NCBI RefSeq assembly: GCF_000337335.1
Contig: NZ_AOJN01000039.1
Coordinates: forward strand, 21,766 to 85,765
Direction: 5' to 3'
Length of the DNA: 64,000 nucleotides
From: Halorubrum distributum JCM 10118
GTDB taxonomy: Archaea; Halobacteriota; Halobacteria; Halobacteriales; Haloferacaceae
A program made the translations under genes and the position numbers. Shown here one piece after another: positions 15,608-25,204 of this stretch (the first letter of the stretch is position 1; each line of letters opens with the position of its first letter). The notes beneath the pieces were generated by a model. The model had not been told where the DNA came from and ran no database searches. It was given only the letters and a program-made list of their open reading frames with translations.

Positions 15608-16372
15608 TCAGTCGTCGGCGACTTCTCGGACGGCGTCGAGCGGCGACACCGAGATGACCAGCCGGTCGTCCGCCGTCGCGCTCACCATCTTCGACTCGGC
15701 GAACCGGCTGCCGTCCGCCCGGAGCCCCGTGATCGCCCCCGTCCACCGCTCGCCGTCGGTCACGGCCGGGATGATGTTCGTCTCGATGTGTTCGACCTCG
15801 GTCTCGGGATGGAGCCGCTGCCACGGCTCTCCCTCCAGCTCCTCGGGGGCGTAGCCGTACAACGCGCCGTACTCCTCGCCGACGAACTCGAAGGTCCCGT
15901 CGGGCGCCACGGTACAGACCCCGTCGAGCGCCACGTCCGCCTCGGTCAGGTCGTCGGCGTCCCGAGCCCCGAAGCGCCCGTTCTCGCCGGCTGCGGTCCG
16001 CTTGACGCGCCGCAACAGCGCCGTGTAGCCGTCCGCGCCGCCGCGCTTCGAGACGTAATCGCTGACGCCCGCGCGGACCATCTCGGCCGCGATGTCGGCC
16101 GGGCCGGTCGCGGAAAACAGGAGGAACGGGAGGTCCGGGTCGACCTCGCGGGCGGCCGAGAGCAGTTCCACGCCGGTCAGGCGGGGCATGTCGTAGTCGC
16201 TGACGACGCAGTCGAACGACTCGCGCTCGATCCGGCGGAGCGCGTCGCCGGGGCGGGTCTCGACCGCGGTCTCGCAGTCGAGGTCGGCGTCGCGTTCGAG
16301 GTGGGTCGCGACGAGCCGCGCGAGTCCGGGCTCGTCGTCGACGCACAGCACGCGAAACGTCTCGTTCGTCAT
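15608..16372 (-). CDS. Response regulator with receiver and PAS domains
   Basis: 254 residues. The receiver domain (about 5-120) has the acidic pair D12/D13, the phospho-acceptor D59 (VVSDYDMP) and the conserved Lys in DYVSKRGG. A PAS-like domain (about 130-250) contains FVGEEYGALYGYAPEELEGEPW and ends in ISVSPLD. There is no histidine kinase or DNA-binding output domain, the usual haloarchaeal RR-PAS arrangement that signals through partner kinases. No kinase gene is adjacent. I use ATG 16372; a GTG two codons upstream is possible. Confidence 0.9.
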   Translation of the reverse strand: MTNETFRVLCVDDEPGLARLVATHLERDADLDCETAVETRPGDALRRIERESFDCVVSDYDMPRLTGVELLSAAREVDPDLPFLLFSATGPADIAAEMVRAGVSDYVSKRGGADGYTALLRRVKRTAAGENGRFGARDADDLTEADVALDGVCTVAPDGTFEFVGEEYGALYGYAPEELEGEPWQRLHPETEVEHIETNIIPAVTDGERWTGAITGLRADGSRFAESKMVSATADDRLVISVSPLDAVREVADD

Positions 16373-16477
16373 ACGCACCTTCGGCGGACGGCGTACTTAT
16401 TGGTGTTCGCCCGATGCTCAGCGCTGAGAACCGGGGTCGGCAGCGACCGAAGAGCGTCGGCCGACCGGCCAGCCGAG

Positions 16478-17428
16478 CTACGCCGCCGCGGCCGCGACGA
16501 GCGCCTCCTCGACCGTCTCGACGAAGCGGTCGGGGTGTTCGACGTGCGGGAGCAGCCGCGCGCGGTCGAAGACGACGAGGCGCGCGTCCGCGGCGTCCGC
16601 CAGCTCGCGGCCGTCCGTGAGCGGGCTCACCGTCGCCTCGCGGCCCCAGACGATTGTCGGGGGCACGTCGAGGTCACCGAGCGCGGCGGCGAGGTCGATC
16701 TCGCTGTTGAGCGTCCCCGAGATGAACGAGGCGGGCGCGAAGCGCGCGTTCTCGACGTGGGTCGTGCGCCACTCGTAGTCGGTCCACTCCGCGCTCGGGT
16801 TCGCGGGGTCGTCGTAGCCGTGGTCGGCGTTGAAGTAGCGGATCGCGGGCTTCGACGTGATGCCGTTGAACAGCGCCTGCCCGACGAGCGGCGCGCGGAA
16901 CAGCTCTCGCAGCCACCCCTTCGCCGGACTCGGCCCGGCGGTCGCCGTCGGACAGACGGCGACGAACCCGCTCAGTTCGATGCCGCCCTCCGCGCCGTCG
17001 TCGACCGCCGCGACCGCGTACGCCGCCGACAACGAGGAGGCGACGACGGCCGGCTCGTCGAACTCCGCGAGGAAGTCGTGGACGAAGTCCTCGTACAGCG
17101 CCGCCGAGTACCGGAGCGGCGGGCGGTCCGAGCGGCCGTACCCCGGGAAGTCGGGCGCGACGACGTGGTAGTCGGCGGCCAGGTCGTCGAACACCGCGCG
17201 CCACTCCCCGGAGGAGCCGGCGGCGTTGATCCCGTGCAGCAGGAGGAGGTCGGGGTCGTCCGGGTCGCCCGCCTCGGTGTAGGCGACGTCCATCCCGCGC
17301 CAGCGGAAGGTGCGGTCGTCGCCGTCGAGCGGGGACTCCAACTCGCCCTCGTACCGGAGGCCGGTGTTGATCGCGGCGAGCGCGCCGGTGCCGAGGACGG
17401 CACCGCCGAGGAGGTTTCTGAGCTTCAT
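16478..17428 (-). CDS. Alpha/beta hydrolase
   Basis: 316 residues. The oxyanion-hole region is LLLLHGINAAGSSGEW, then APDFPGYGRSDRP. The nucleophile elbow reads A-S-S-L-S (130-134) instead of G-x-S-x-G, with S132 as the likely nucleophile. PTIVWGREATVSPL supplies the acid region and LLPHVEHPDRF the catalytic His. The N terminus has one hydrophobic segment (about 6-22, GGAVLGTGALAAINTGL), so it may be membrane anchored or exported. The ATG at 17428 has a TATA-like TATAAG about 25 nt upstream on the minus strand, fitting a leaderless transcript. The substrate is unknown. Confidence 0.88.
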   Translation of the reverse strand: MKLRNLLGGAVLGTGALAAINTGLRYEGELESPLDGDDRTFRWRGMDVAYTEAGDPDDPDLLLLHGINAAGSSGEWRAVFDDLAADYHVVAPDFPGYGRSDRPPLRYSAALYEDFVHDFLAEFDEPAVVASSLSAAYAVAAVDDGAEGGIELSGFVAVCPTATAGPSPAKGWLRELFRAPLVGQALFNGITSKPAIRYFNADHGYDDPANPSAEWTDYEWRTTHVENARFAPASFISGTLNSEIDLAAALGDLDVPPTIVWGREATVSPLTDGRELADAADARLVVFDRARLLPHVEHPDRFVETVEEALVAAAAA

Positions 17429-17512
17429 GGAAACCTGTTGGTTCGCTGGCGACTTATACCCGTGGGACGCGGTCGCGGCCGCGGTCCGCGCGACCGCAAA
17501 CACGCCCGGGCG

Positions 17513-18751
17513 TCAGTCGTCGCGCTCGTCGTCGTCGGCGCGCTCCTCGTCGACGCAGTCGGCGATCGGGCCGACGATCGCCTCCGCGACCGCGTACGGG
17601 TCCGTCTCGCGGTCGCGGACCCGCTCCGCGAGGCGATCGATCCCGCCGTGCCGCTCGATCTCGGCGGTCGCGAGCGCCCCTACGTCGGCCCGCACGAGCG
17701 TGCGGATCTCCGCGGCGTACCGGCGGCGCTCGGTCACTTCGATCTCGCCAGACTCCCGGAGATACGCCGCGTGCGCGTCGAACGCCTCGATCAGCGCCTC
17801 GACCCCCTCGCCGCTGTTCGCGACGGTCTCTAACACGTCCGGCGTCCACGAGTCGTGGGAGTCGCCGGCGCGCGCGTCGGATTCGCCGTGTCCGGAACCG
17901 CCCGCGTGATCGCTGGCGTGGTGGCCGTCGCCGTGGTTGCCGCCATCGTGGTGGCCGCCGTCGTGGTGGCCGTCGCCGTGCCCCGCCGGTGAGCCGCCCG
18001 CGCCGGTCGAGGCCATCGAGGCCGCGCCGTGGTGGCCGGCGCCGCGGCCGGTGGTCCCGCCCTCGCGGCGGTGGACCATCTCCTCCAGTTCGGCGACCGT
18101 CCGCTGTGCGCCGTCCATGTCCGCCTTGTTGACGACGAACACGTCGCCGATCTCGAGGATGCCGGCCTTCAGCGTCTGGACGTCGTCGCCGGAGCCGGGC
18201 TGGACCAACACCGCGACCGTGTCGGCGGTGCGGACCACGTCGACCTCGTTCTGTCCGGCGCCGACGGTCTCTAAGACCACGACGTCCTTCCCGAAGGCGT
18301 CGAGCGCCTTCACCGCGTCCGCGGTCGCGGTCGAGAGCCCGCCGAGCTGGCCGCGCGCGCTCATCGACCGGAAGAACACGTCCATGTCGCCGACGTTCGA
18401 TCCCATCCGGATCCGGTCGCCGAGGACGGCCCCGCCGGTGTACGGCGAGGAGGGGTCGACCGCGATCACGCCCACGGTGTCGCCGCGGTCGCGGTAGGCG
18501 GCGGCGAGCTTGTCGACCAGCGTCGACTTCCCGGCGCCCGGCGAGCCCGTGATCCCGATCACGTCCGCGCCGCCGGTGTGCTCGTGGAGCGCGGAGACGA
18601 TCGCGCGGTACCCCGGCGTGCGGTTCTCGATCTTGGTGATGACGCGGGCGAGCGCGCGGTGGCTCCCCGAGAGGAGGTCCTCGACGAGCGCGGCGTCGTC
18701 GTCGGAGAGCGTCGGCGCGTCCGCGAACGCGGGTGCGTCCGACCCGGCCAT
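17513..18751 (-). CDS. meaB: Methylmalonyl-CoA mutase-associated GTPase MeaB with His-rich insertion
   Basis: 412 residues. A G3E-family GTPase that protects or loads the B12 cofactor of methylmalonyl-CoA mutase. Walker A is GSPGAGKST (69-77), the Mg-binding region DPSSPYTGGAVLGDRIRM, switch region ETVGAGQNEVDV and base-specificity motif NKAD (208-211). Bacterial MeaB is about 330 residues; here residues 231-300 form an extra Gly/His/Asp-rich loop with 13 histidines, next to the G4 motif, reminiscent of metal-binding loops in HypB-type G3E GTPases. It starts exactly after the stop of the mutase B12 subunit gene, so the two are one operon. Confidence 0.95.
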   Translation of the reverse strand: MAGSDAPAFADAPTLSDDDAALVEDLLSGSHRALARVITKIENRTPGYRAIVSALHEHTGGADVIGITGSPGAGKSTLVDKLAAAYRDRGDTVGVIAVDPSSPYTGGAVLGDRIRMGSNVGDMDVFFRSMSARGQLGGLSTATADAVKALDAFGKDVVVLETVGAGQNEVDVVRTADTVAVLVQPGSGDDVQTLKAGILEIGDVFVVNKADMDGAQRTVAELEEMVHRREGGTTGRGAGHHGAASMASTGAGGSPAGHGDGHHDGGHHDGGNHGDGHHASDHAGGSGHGESDARAGDSHDSWTPDVLETVANSGEGVEALIEAFDAHAAYLRESGEIEVTERRRYAAEIRTLVRADVGALATAEIERHGGIDRLAERVRDRETDPYAVAEAIVGPIADCVDEERADDDERDD

Positions 18752-19171
18752 CTACGCGCGCTCCGGGACGTTGTTCCGGATGAACTCGATCGTCTCCTCC
18801 ATCGGCGTCCCGGGGCCGAACACCTCGGCGACGCCCAGCTCCTTCAGCTCGTCCTCGTCCTCGTCCGGGATGATTCCCCCGACGAGCACGAGGGTGTCGT
18901 CGAACGCGTCGTACTCCTTCAGCCCCTCGATCACCTTCGGGACGAGCGTGTTGTGCGCGCCCGAGAGGATCGAGATCCCGAGCACGTCGACGTCCTCCTG
19001 CACCGCCGCCTGGACGATGTCCTCCGGCGCCCGGTGGAGCCCGGAGTAGACGACCTCGAAGCCGGCGTCGCGGAACGCCCGCGCGATCACGTGTGCGCCC
19101 CGGTCGTGGCCGTCGAGCCCGACCTTCGCGACCAGACACCGGACGGCCCGCTCCTGCTGTTCGGCGCTCAT
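18752..19171 (-). CDS. mcmA2: Methylmalonyl-CoA mutase, cobalamin-binding (C-terminal) subunit
   Basis: 139 residues, a stand-alone B12-binding domain. The cobalt-ligand motif D-x-H-x-x-G is at residues 20-25 (GLDGHDRGAH), followed by SGLHRAPEDIV, GISILSGAHNTL and LVGGIIPDEDEDEL, then VFGPGTPMEETIEFI. It joins the catalytic subunit encoded elsewhere to isomerise methylmalonyl-CoA and succinyl-CoA. It is directly followed by meaB with no gap, which makes the assignment secure. The ATG at 19171 is the only sensible start. Confidence 0.95.
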   Translation of the reverse strand: MSAEQQERAVRCLVAKVGLDGHDRGAHVIARAFRDAGFEVVYSGLHRAPEDIVQAAVQEDVDVLGISILSGAHNTLVPKVIEGLKEYDAFDDTLVLVGGIIPDEDEDELKELGVAEVFGPGTPMEETIEFIRNNVPERA

Positions 19172-19304
19172 ACACCCTTCTGTGTCGCGTGCGGGTTTGA
19201 TTCTAACGGAAGATGGGGAAGGTTCGGGCGGCCGGCCGGGGCGGTCGCTCGGTTCGGCTTCCGCGACCGACGCGTTGAACGCGCGAGCGACCGTAGTCCG
19301 CCCG

Positions 19305-20239
19305 ATGACCGACAGCGACGACGATGCCGCGGCCGGCGCTCCGGGAACCCCCGAGAGCTCGCTCCCGGCCGAGACGCGTATCGGCCGCGCCGCGCTCCGG
19401 GTCGCAGACCTCGACGAGACGACCGCCTTCTACCGGGACGTGGTCGGCCTCGTCGTCCTCGACCGCGACGCCGAGCGCGCGACGCTCGGGGTCGACGGGA
19501 CGCCCCTGCTCGTGTTGGAGCGCGACGCCGACCGCCCCGCCCGGGGCCGGACCGACGCCGGACTCTTTCACGCCGCGTTCCGGGTCCCCTCCCGGGCCGC
19601 GCTCGGCGAGGCGCTGGGGCGCGTCCGGGAGCGGTGGCGGCTCGACGGCGCCTCCGACCCCTCGTCAGCGAGGCGCTGTACCTCGACGACCCCGAGGGGA
19701 ACGGCGTGGAGATATACCGCGACCGCCCCCGCGAGGAGTGGCCCGTCGACGGCGACGGAACGGCGCGGATGGCGACCGACCCGCTCGACGTCGAGGGCGT
19801 CGCCGCGGCGGCGGCCGGAGACGGGACGGGCACCGCTCCCCTCGTCGACCGCGCCCCCGCCGGCACCGACGTGGGCCACATACACCTCGAAGTCACCTCG
19901 CTGTCGGCGTTCGAGGCGGTGTACGTCGACGGGCTCGGCTTCGAGGTCGGGATGAGCGGCCCGGACGTGCGGTTCGTCGCGGCCGGCGGCTACCATCACC
20001 ACCTCGGCGCGAACACGTGGCGAGGGCGGACGACCCCCGCCGCGGGGCGCGGCCTCGCATGGTTCGAAGTGGTCGTGCCTGACACGGCGGCGCTGGAGGC
20101 GACCCGGACGCGACTCGACGCGGTCGCGGCCGACAGCGACGTCGAGTTCGCGGTCGAAGGGCGCGAGGACGGCTTCGCCGTCACCGACACCGACGGGATC
20201 GAGGTCCGTGTTCGGGCAGCGGAAACTCAGTCTTTATAA
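19305..20239 (+). pseudogene. VOC-family (glyoxalase/extradiol dioxygenase-like) gene with frameshift
   Basis: Two VOC modules related to CatE-type proteins. The first half runs from ATG 19305 (RIGRAALRVADLDETTAFYRDVVGLVVL) to RLDGASD near 19658. The continuation LVSEALYLDDPEGNGVEIYRDRP is in another frame, from 19661 to the stop at 20239. Two bases (19659-19660) stand where a codon is expected, so one base is missing. Related proteins have DHxVSEA here, so the lost codon is probably the conserved His. The rest (GHIHLEVTSL, GYHHHLGANTW) is intact. It may be a recent mutation or a sequencing error in the GACCCCTC run. Confidence 0.85.
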
Positions 20240-20645
20240 AGGAATGCGGTGGCGCGCGCCTGCGAGCGGCCGCCCTCGGCGGCCGCGAGACAGCGCGTGC
20301 GAGGGAGTCAGTCGCCGGAGCGAAGCGGAGGCGACTGACGAGGCTGGGGAGGCGTGAGGTGCTGTGCGGAGCGGTGCGGGGTGGGACTCAAAGGGGCAGC
20401 CGCGAGGGCGGCGCAGACGACGTAAGCACCGCAGGAACGAGCGTAGCGAGTGACGAGGAGCGCAACGAGTGTGCGCCGCCCTCGCGGCTGGGGCTTTGGC
20501 GGTGTTCGCGGTCGATCTGTGGTCTGTTATTTATAAACGAGCGGCTGGGGCTTTGGCGGTGTTCGCGGTCGATCCGTAAGCAACCATTTATAAAAGAGTA
20601 GCTGGGGATTTCGAAGTCCCCACGGTCGATTCGCGGTTGATCACT
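20236..20645 (-). repeat. Structured dispersed element, copy 2
   Basis: Inverted relative to copy 1 and lying between two convergent genes. Stem B is GCGGCCGCC/GGCGGCCGC (20266-20274 with 20278-20286). Stem A is GTCAGTCGCC/GGCGACTGAC (20307-20316 with 20330-20339) around the same 13-nt loop as copy 1. The strongly conserved CAAAGGGGCAGCCGCGAGG opens stem C, a perfect 19-bp pair (20397-20415 with 20472-20490). After it come two or three of the 57-61 bp units with TTTATAAA boxes near 20530 and 20588. Frames through it give repetitive Arg/Ser/Gly-rich peptides and are not credible. Confidence 0.85.
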
Positions 20646-20762
20646 CATAATTGAGAACGCAAGAGTTCGGAGGTAGCAGCTGTTGCTCCAGGTTCAACCA
20701 TTTATACATGCGTACTCGAGCGCTGTCGGATGTCCCGAACCGATCGATCGCTGTGTCAGTTG
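20646..20762. other. Gap between element copy 2 and CaCA exchanger gene
   Basis: About 117 bp, relatively AT-rich, containing a TTTATACATG sequence near 20700. I see no gene or clear signal beyond that TATA-like box. Confidence 0.4.
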
Positions 20763-21815
20763 TTACCCGACGATCGTCCGGAGCGTCGACTCGGTCAGGA
20801 ACGTGGTGATCCCGAACGCTTCGGCCGTCATCCAGCCGAGGAAGGCGACGTACATCGCGAGGAAGACGTACCCCTCCTCGGTGGTGATCTCGAAGTCCGT
20901 CGCGGCCATCACCACCACGACGAGGGTCGTGTAAAACAGGAACAACAGGAGCGGCACGGAGGTGAGGAAGCCGATCGAGACGCCGCCGGCGAGGATAACG
21001 CCGATCGGCAGCGCCGCGACGAGGTTGAACGTGTTCGTTCCGAAGACGTTCGCGATCGCCGCCCGCTTGTCGCCGGCCTTGCCCATCTTCACGCCGACGA
21101 GCAGGTCGGGGAAGGAGCTCAGCGCCGACAACACCGTCACGGAGATGAGGAACGACGGCGCGTCGAGCGCGTCTGCGATCTGCACCGTCATGGTGACCAT
21201 CGACTCGACGCCGACGAGCACGACGACCAGCCCGACCGCGAACAGTCCGGCCTGTTTGGGGACGTTCGTCGATTCGGCCCGTTTGAGGTCCGACGCGCCG
21301 CTTTTCCCGCCGGCGAGGAGAATGACGTACACGCCGTACAACACCACCAGGCCGACGCCCATCTGCGGGGTGATCCGCGCGATCTCCCGCCCGTCGGTCC
21401 CGAGGACGCCGAGCGCGATCACGCCGAAGAGGGCGAGGACGGCGACCATATAGAAGATGGCGTCGCGGTAGACGATCCCCTGCGTCGTCGTCGTGTCGCC
21501 GCTCGTGATGGAGACGGCCGCCGGGATGACGAGGATGTTGAACACCGCCGTCCCGATGAGCGCCCCCGCGCCGACGCCGAAGTCGCCGAGCACGAGCACC
21601 GAGATGAGGATAATCGCGAGCTCGGGGAACGACGTCGCGGCCGCGACGATGAGTCCGCCCTGAATCGCCTGCGAGACCCCGAAGTGGTCGCTGATCTTCG
21701 AGGTCGTCGACTCGATGACGTTCGCCCCCTTCCAGGTCAGCAGGAACCCGATCGCGCCCAAGACGATCCAGACGGCGAGCGACTGGTCTCCGACGAGCTC
21801 CTGCAGTACGGTCAC
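20763..21815 (-). CDS. Calcium/cation antiporter (CaCA family, NCX-like)
   Basis: 350 residues, about ten membrane segments. The two alpha repeats that line the ion path are clear: AAATSFPELAIILISV with GTAVFNILVIPA in the first half, and LSALSSFPDLLVGVKMG with GTNTFNLVAALPIG in the second. Members exchange Na+ or H+ for Ca2+ across the membrane; the direction and ions here are not determined by sequence. A short acidic/basic cytoplasmic loop (LKRAESTNVPKQ) joins the halves. It lies downstream of phoU with an 85-bp gap and may be independently expressed. Confidence 0.93.
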   Translation of the reverse strand: MTVLQELVGDQSLAVWIVLGAIGFLLTWKGANVIESTTSKISDHFGVSQAIQGGLIVAAATSFPELAIILISVLVLGDFGVGAGALIGTAVFNILVIPAAVSITSGDTTTTQGIVYRDAIFYMVAVLALFGVIALGVLGTDGREIARITPQMGVGLVVLYGVYVILLAGGKSGASDLKRAESTNVPKQAGLFAVGLVVVLVGVESMVTMTVQIADALDAPSFLISVTVLSALSSFPDLLVGVKMGKAGDKRAAIANVFGTNTFNLVAALPIGVILAGGVSIGFLTSVPLLLFLFYTTLVVVVMAATDFEITTEEGYVFLAMYVAFLGWMTAEAFGITTFLTESTLRTIVG

Positions 21816-21900
21816 GTGTGGTCACTGGGTCCGGAGTTGATTATGGGTTCCGGAGGCGCCGAGACGGAAGCCGGTCCGCCCGCGGCGGGCCGAACCGCGC

Positions 21901-22602
21901 TCAGTAGATCAGTTCGTCGTCGTTTTCGACCATGTACAGCGTCCGCGCCGCGATGTTGACCGCGTGGTCGGCGACCCGTTCGAGGTCGCGCACCGCGAGC
22001 AGCGCCTGCGACACCTCGTCGAGGGAGGCTTCGAGCGCCTCGCCGTCCGTCGGCGCCGGGCCGTCGCGCGCCGCGTTGCGGGCGCGGTCGGCCTCCAGCA
22101 GCTCGCGGACGACCGCCTCGCTCGCCTCCCGACAGCGCTCGTCGAACGCGTCGTCGCTGGCGGCGATCTCGCGGCAGGCGTCCGGGTCGCGCGCCGCGTA
22201 GGCGGCGACCGCGTCCGCGACCATCCCGCGGGCGCGCTCTCCGAGGTCGCGCACGTCGACGGCGTCGTGGACGCCGCCCTCGGGACCGCCGTACGCCGCG
22301 ACGTTCGTCGCGAGGTCCGCGACGCGTTCGAGGTCGGTGATGATCTTGAAGGAGGCGGTGACGAGCCGGAGGTCGCCGGCCACCGGCTGCTGGAGCGCCA
22401 ACAGCTCCGTGCACTCGTCTTCGAGGGCGAGGTACGTCTCGTTGACCTCGTGGTCGGTCTCGATCACCGACTGTGCGAGCTCGTCGTCGCCGGTCACCGC
22501 GGCCTCGATCCCGTCGTCGAGGCGGTCGCAGACGGTCTCGCCCATCGCGACCACGTCCTCGCGGAGCTCGTCGAGCCGCTCCTGGTAGCTCTCGCGGGGC
22601 AT
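21901..22602 (-). CDS. phoU: Phosphate signalling complex protein PhoU
   Basis: 233 residues, two PhoU three-helix bundles. Hallmark segments are DLRLVTASFKIITDLERVADLATNVA in the first bundle and LLAVRDLERVADHAVNIAARTLYMV in the second; both carry the E-R-V-x-D metal-binding signature. PhoU modulates Pst transport and phosphate-dependent regulation. It is the last gene of the pst operon: its ATG at 22602 directly abuts the stop of pstB. The family length (about 220-240) is normal. Confidence 0.95.
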   Translation of the reverse strand: MPRESYQERLDELREDVVAMGETVCDRLDDGIEAAVTGDDELAQSVIETDHEVNETYLALEDECTELLALQQPVAGDLRLVTASFKIITDLERVADLATNVAAYGGPEGGVHDAVDVRDLGERARGMVADAVAAYAARDPDACREIAASDDAFDERCREASEAVVRELLEADRARNAARDGPAPTDGEALEASLDEVSQALLAVRDLERVADHAVNIAARTLYMVENDDELIY

Positions 22603-23436
<834 letters not shown>

Positions 23437-23437
23437 G

Positions 23438-25204
23438 CTAGCTCCCCCGTTCCGCGCGGTTCCGCAGCAGAATGGCCGTGCCGTTCATGCCGACGAGAAT
23501 GATCAGCAGCGTGATAACGCCTGCGGCGACGACGCCGTACCGGAAGTCGGCCTGCGGGAAGCCGGCCCACGTGTAGATCTGCATCGGCATGGCGCTGAAC
23601 CGGCTGAACAGGCTGTCCGGCGCCCTGAACACGGTCGTCGCCGCGCCGATCATGATCAGCGGCGCCGTCTCGCCGATGGCCCGTCCGAGCGCGAGGATCG
23701 TCCCGGTGAGGATCCCCGGCATCGCCTCGGGCAGCACGACGTTCTTCGTCGTCTGCCAGCGCGTCGCGCCCATGGCGTCGGAGCCGCGCCGGAGGTCGTC
23801 CGGGACCGATCGGATCGCCTCCTGGGCGGAGATGATCGTGATCGGGAGGATGAGCAGCGACAGCGTCAGCGCCGCGGTCACCGCCGTCCCGATCCCGAGC
23901 CCGAGGAGGTTCGCGAACAGCCCCAGGCCGAGGAGCCCGTAGACGACCGACGGGACCGCCGCGAGGTTCGCGATGTTGACCTGGAGGATCCGGGTCAGCG
24001 TCCCGAGCGGACCGGTGCCTGGCGTGTACTCCTCCAAGAAGACGGAGGTCCCGACGCCGAGCGCGAACGATAACACGGCGACCATCGCGATGATGATGAC
24101 GGAGCCGACGATGGCGGGGTAGAGACCGGCCTCCGACGGCGTCCGAGAGGGCGCCTCGGAGAGGAACGACGCGTCGAGCCACGGGTTCGGCGCCGGGACG
24201 CCCAACGCCTCGACGATCAGCGCCCCGGCGATCGCGCCCGCGGCGAGGAGCAGCGGGAGCCCGAGCCCGGCGAGCCCCTCGCCGCCGTCAACGACGCGGG
24301 AGACGTACACGGCCGTCGGCACGCCGGTCAGGGCGATCGCGAGGAGCACGGTCGGAGCCGGCAGCCCGGCGCCCGCGGCCAGGAAGCCCCCCGCGGTCGC
24401 CGCGGCGAGCGGGACGCCGCCGACGGCGGCCGCAGCGACGCGACCCCTGCGGTCGGCGACGAGGAGCGCCCCGGCGGCCGCGACGGGGACCGCGATCGTC
24501 CAGAGGTAGATGATGAGGTCCGACGGGTACGTCGCGATCACGTCGCGGAGGAACACCGCGGCGGTCAGACCGACGAGGCCCACCGGCGTCGCCGCGGTCC
24601 GCGCCCGCGGCGACTCGCGAACCCGCCCGAATGCGTACAGCCCGACGGCCGGGAGGACGCCGAGCGTGTACGCGAGGAACCAGACGAGAGAGTCGAACAC
24701 CAAGAACAGCGTCCCGACCGCGAGACCGAGCGCGGCGCCGCCGACGAGCCGGCCGAGAAGTCCGAAGCCGACCGCGCCGACGCGGCCCCCGCTCCCGACG
24801 TACGCGAGGTACGCCGTGACGGGGGCGGCGACCACGAAGAGGTACGCGAGCTGCCAGTTGAGCCGCGGGATCGGGACGAGAAGGGCCTCAATCGCGGAAA
24901 ACAGCACGGCGACCGCGACGAGCCCGCCGCCGAGCGCGACGAGTGCTCGCCGAGTGACGTCGCGGTCGTTCGCGCTGTACAGGCAGAAGACGATGAACGG
25001 GACGACGAGCGTGAGGAAGTACGTCAGCAGCCACTCGGGGCTGGCGTTCGCCAGGTCGAAGGCGTCGATGGCGACGTAGACGAGCAGCACGCCGAGCGCG
25101 ACGAGGCCGAACACGCTCGCGCCGAACGAGAGGTACTCGAAGGCGATTCCTCTGACGCGGCTGACCTCGCCGAACCCGTCCGCGTTCGGATTTTCGGTCG
25201 CCAT
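23438..25204 (-). CDS. pstA: Phosphate ABC transporter permease PstA with large N-terminal membrane extension
   Basis: 588 residues, about twice the usual PstA length. The C-terminal part (about 345-588) is a normal permease: [36 protein letters not shown], the EAA coupling loop within [23 protein letters not shown], and [15 protein letters not shown]. The first 340 residues add around eight extra hydrophobic segments of haloarchaeal type with no recognised motif. Its ATG overlaps the pstC stop by one base. The extension is continuous with the permease in one frame, so it is a real fusion or family feature. Confidence 0.95.
   Translation of the reverse strand: MATENPNADGFGEVSRVRGIAFEYLSFGASVFGLVALGVLLVYVAIDAFDLANASPEWLLTYFLTLVVPFIVFCLYSANDRDVTRRALVALGGGLVAVAVLFSAIEALLVPIPRLNWQLAYLFVVAAPVTAYLAYVGSGGRVGAVGFGLLGRLVGGAALGLAVGTLFLVFDSLVWFLAYTLGVLPAVGLYAFGRVRESPRARTAATPVGLVGLTAAVFLRDVIATYPSDLIIYLWTIAVPVAAAGALLVADRRGRVAAAAVGGVPLAAATAGGFLAAGAGLPAPTVLLAIALTGVPTAVYVSRVVDGGEGLAGLGLPLLLAAGAIAGALIVEALGVPAPNPWLDASFLSEAPSRTPSEAGLYPAIVGSVIIIAMVAVLSFALGVGTSVFLEEYTPGTGPLGTLTRILQVNIANLAAVPSVVYGLLGLGLFANLLGLGIGTAVTAALTLSLLILPITIISAQEAIRSVPDDLRRGSDAMGATRWQTTKNVVLPEAMPGILTGTILALGRAIGETAPLIMIGAATTVFRAPDSLFSRFSAMPMQIYTWAGFPQADFRYGVVAAGVITLLIILVGMNGTAILLRNRAERGS

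Noticed and set aside
15654..17833. Long plus-strand frame through the response regulator, hydrolase and meaB genes
   Set aside because: Spans three well-supported minus-strand genes and consists of Arg/Asp/Val-rich low-information sequence.
20359..20601. Open frame reading GLWRCSRSI repeats in element copy 2
   Set aside because: The peptide repeat simply mirrors the DNA repeat. Corresponding frames in other copies are broken, so selection on protein is not supported.
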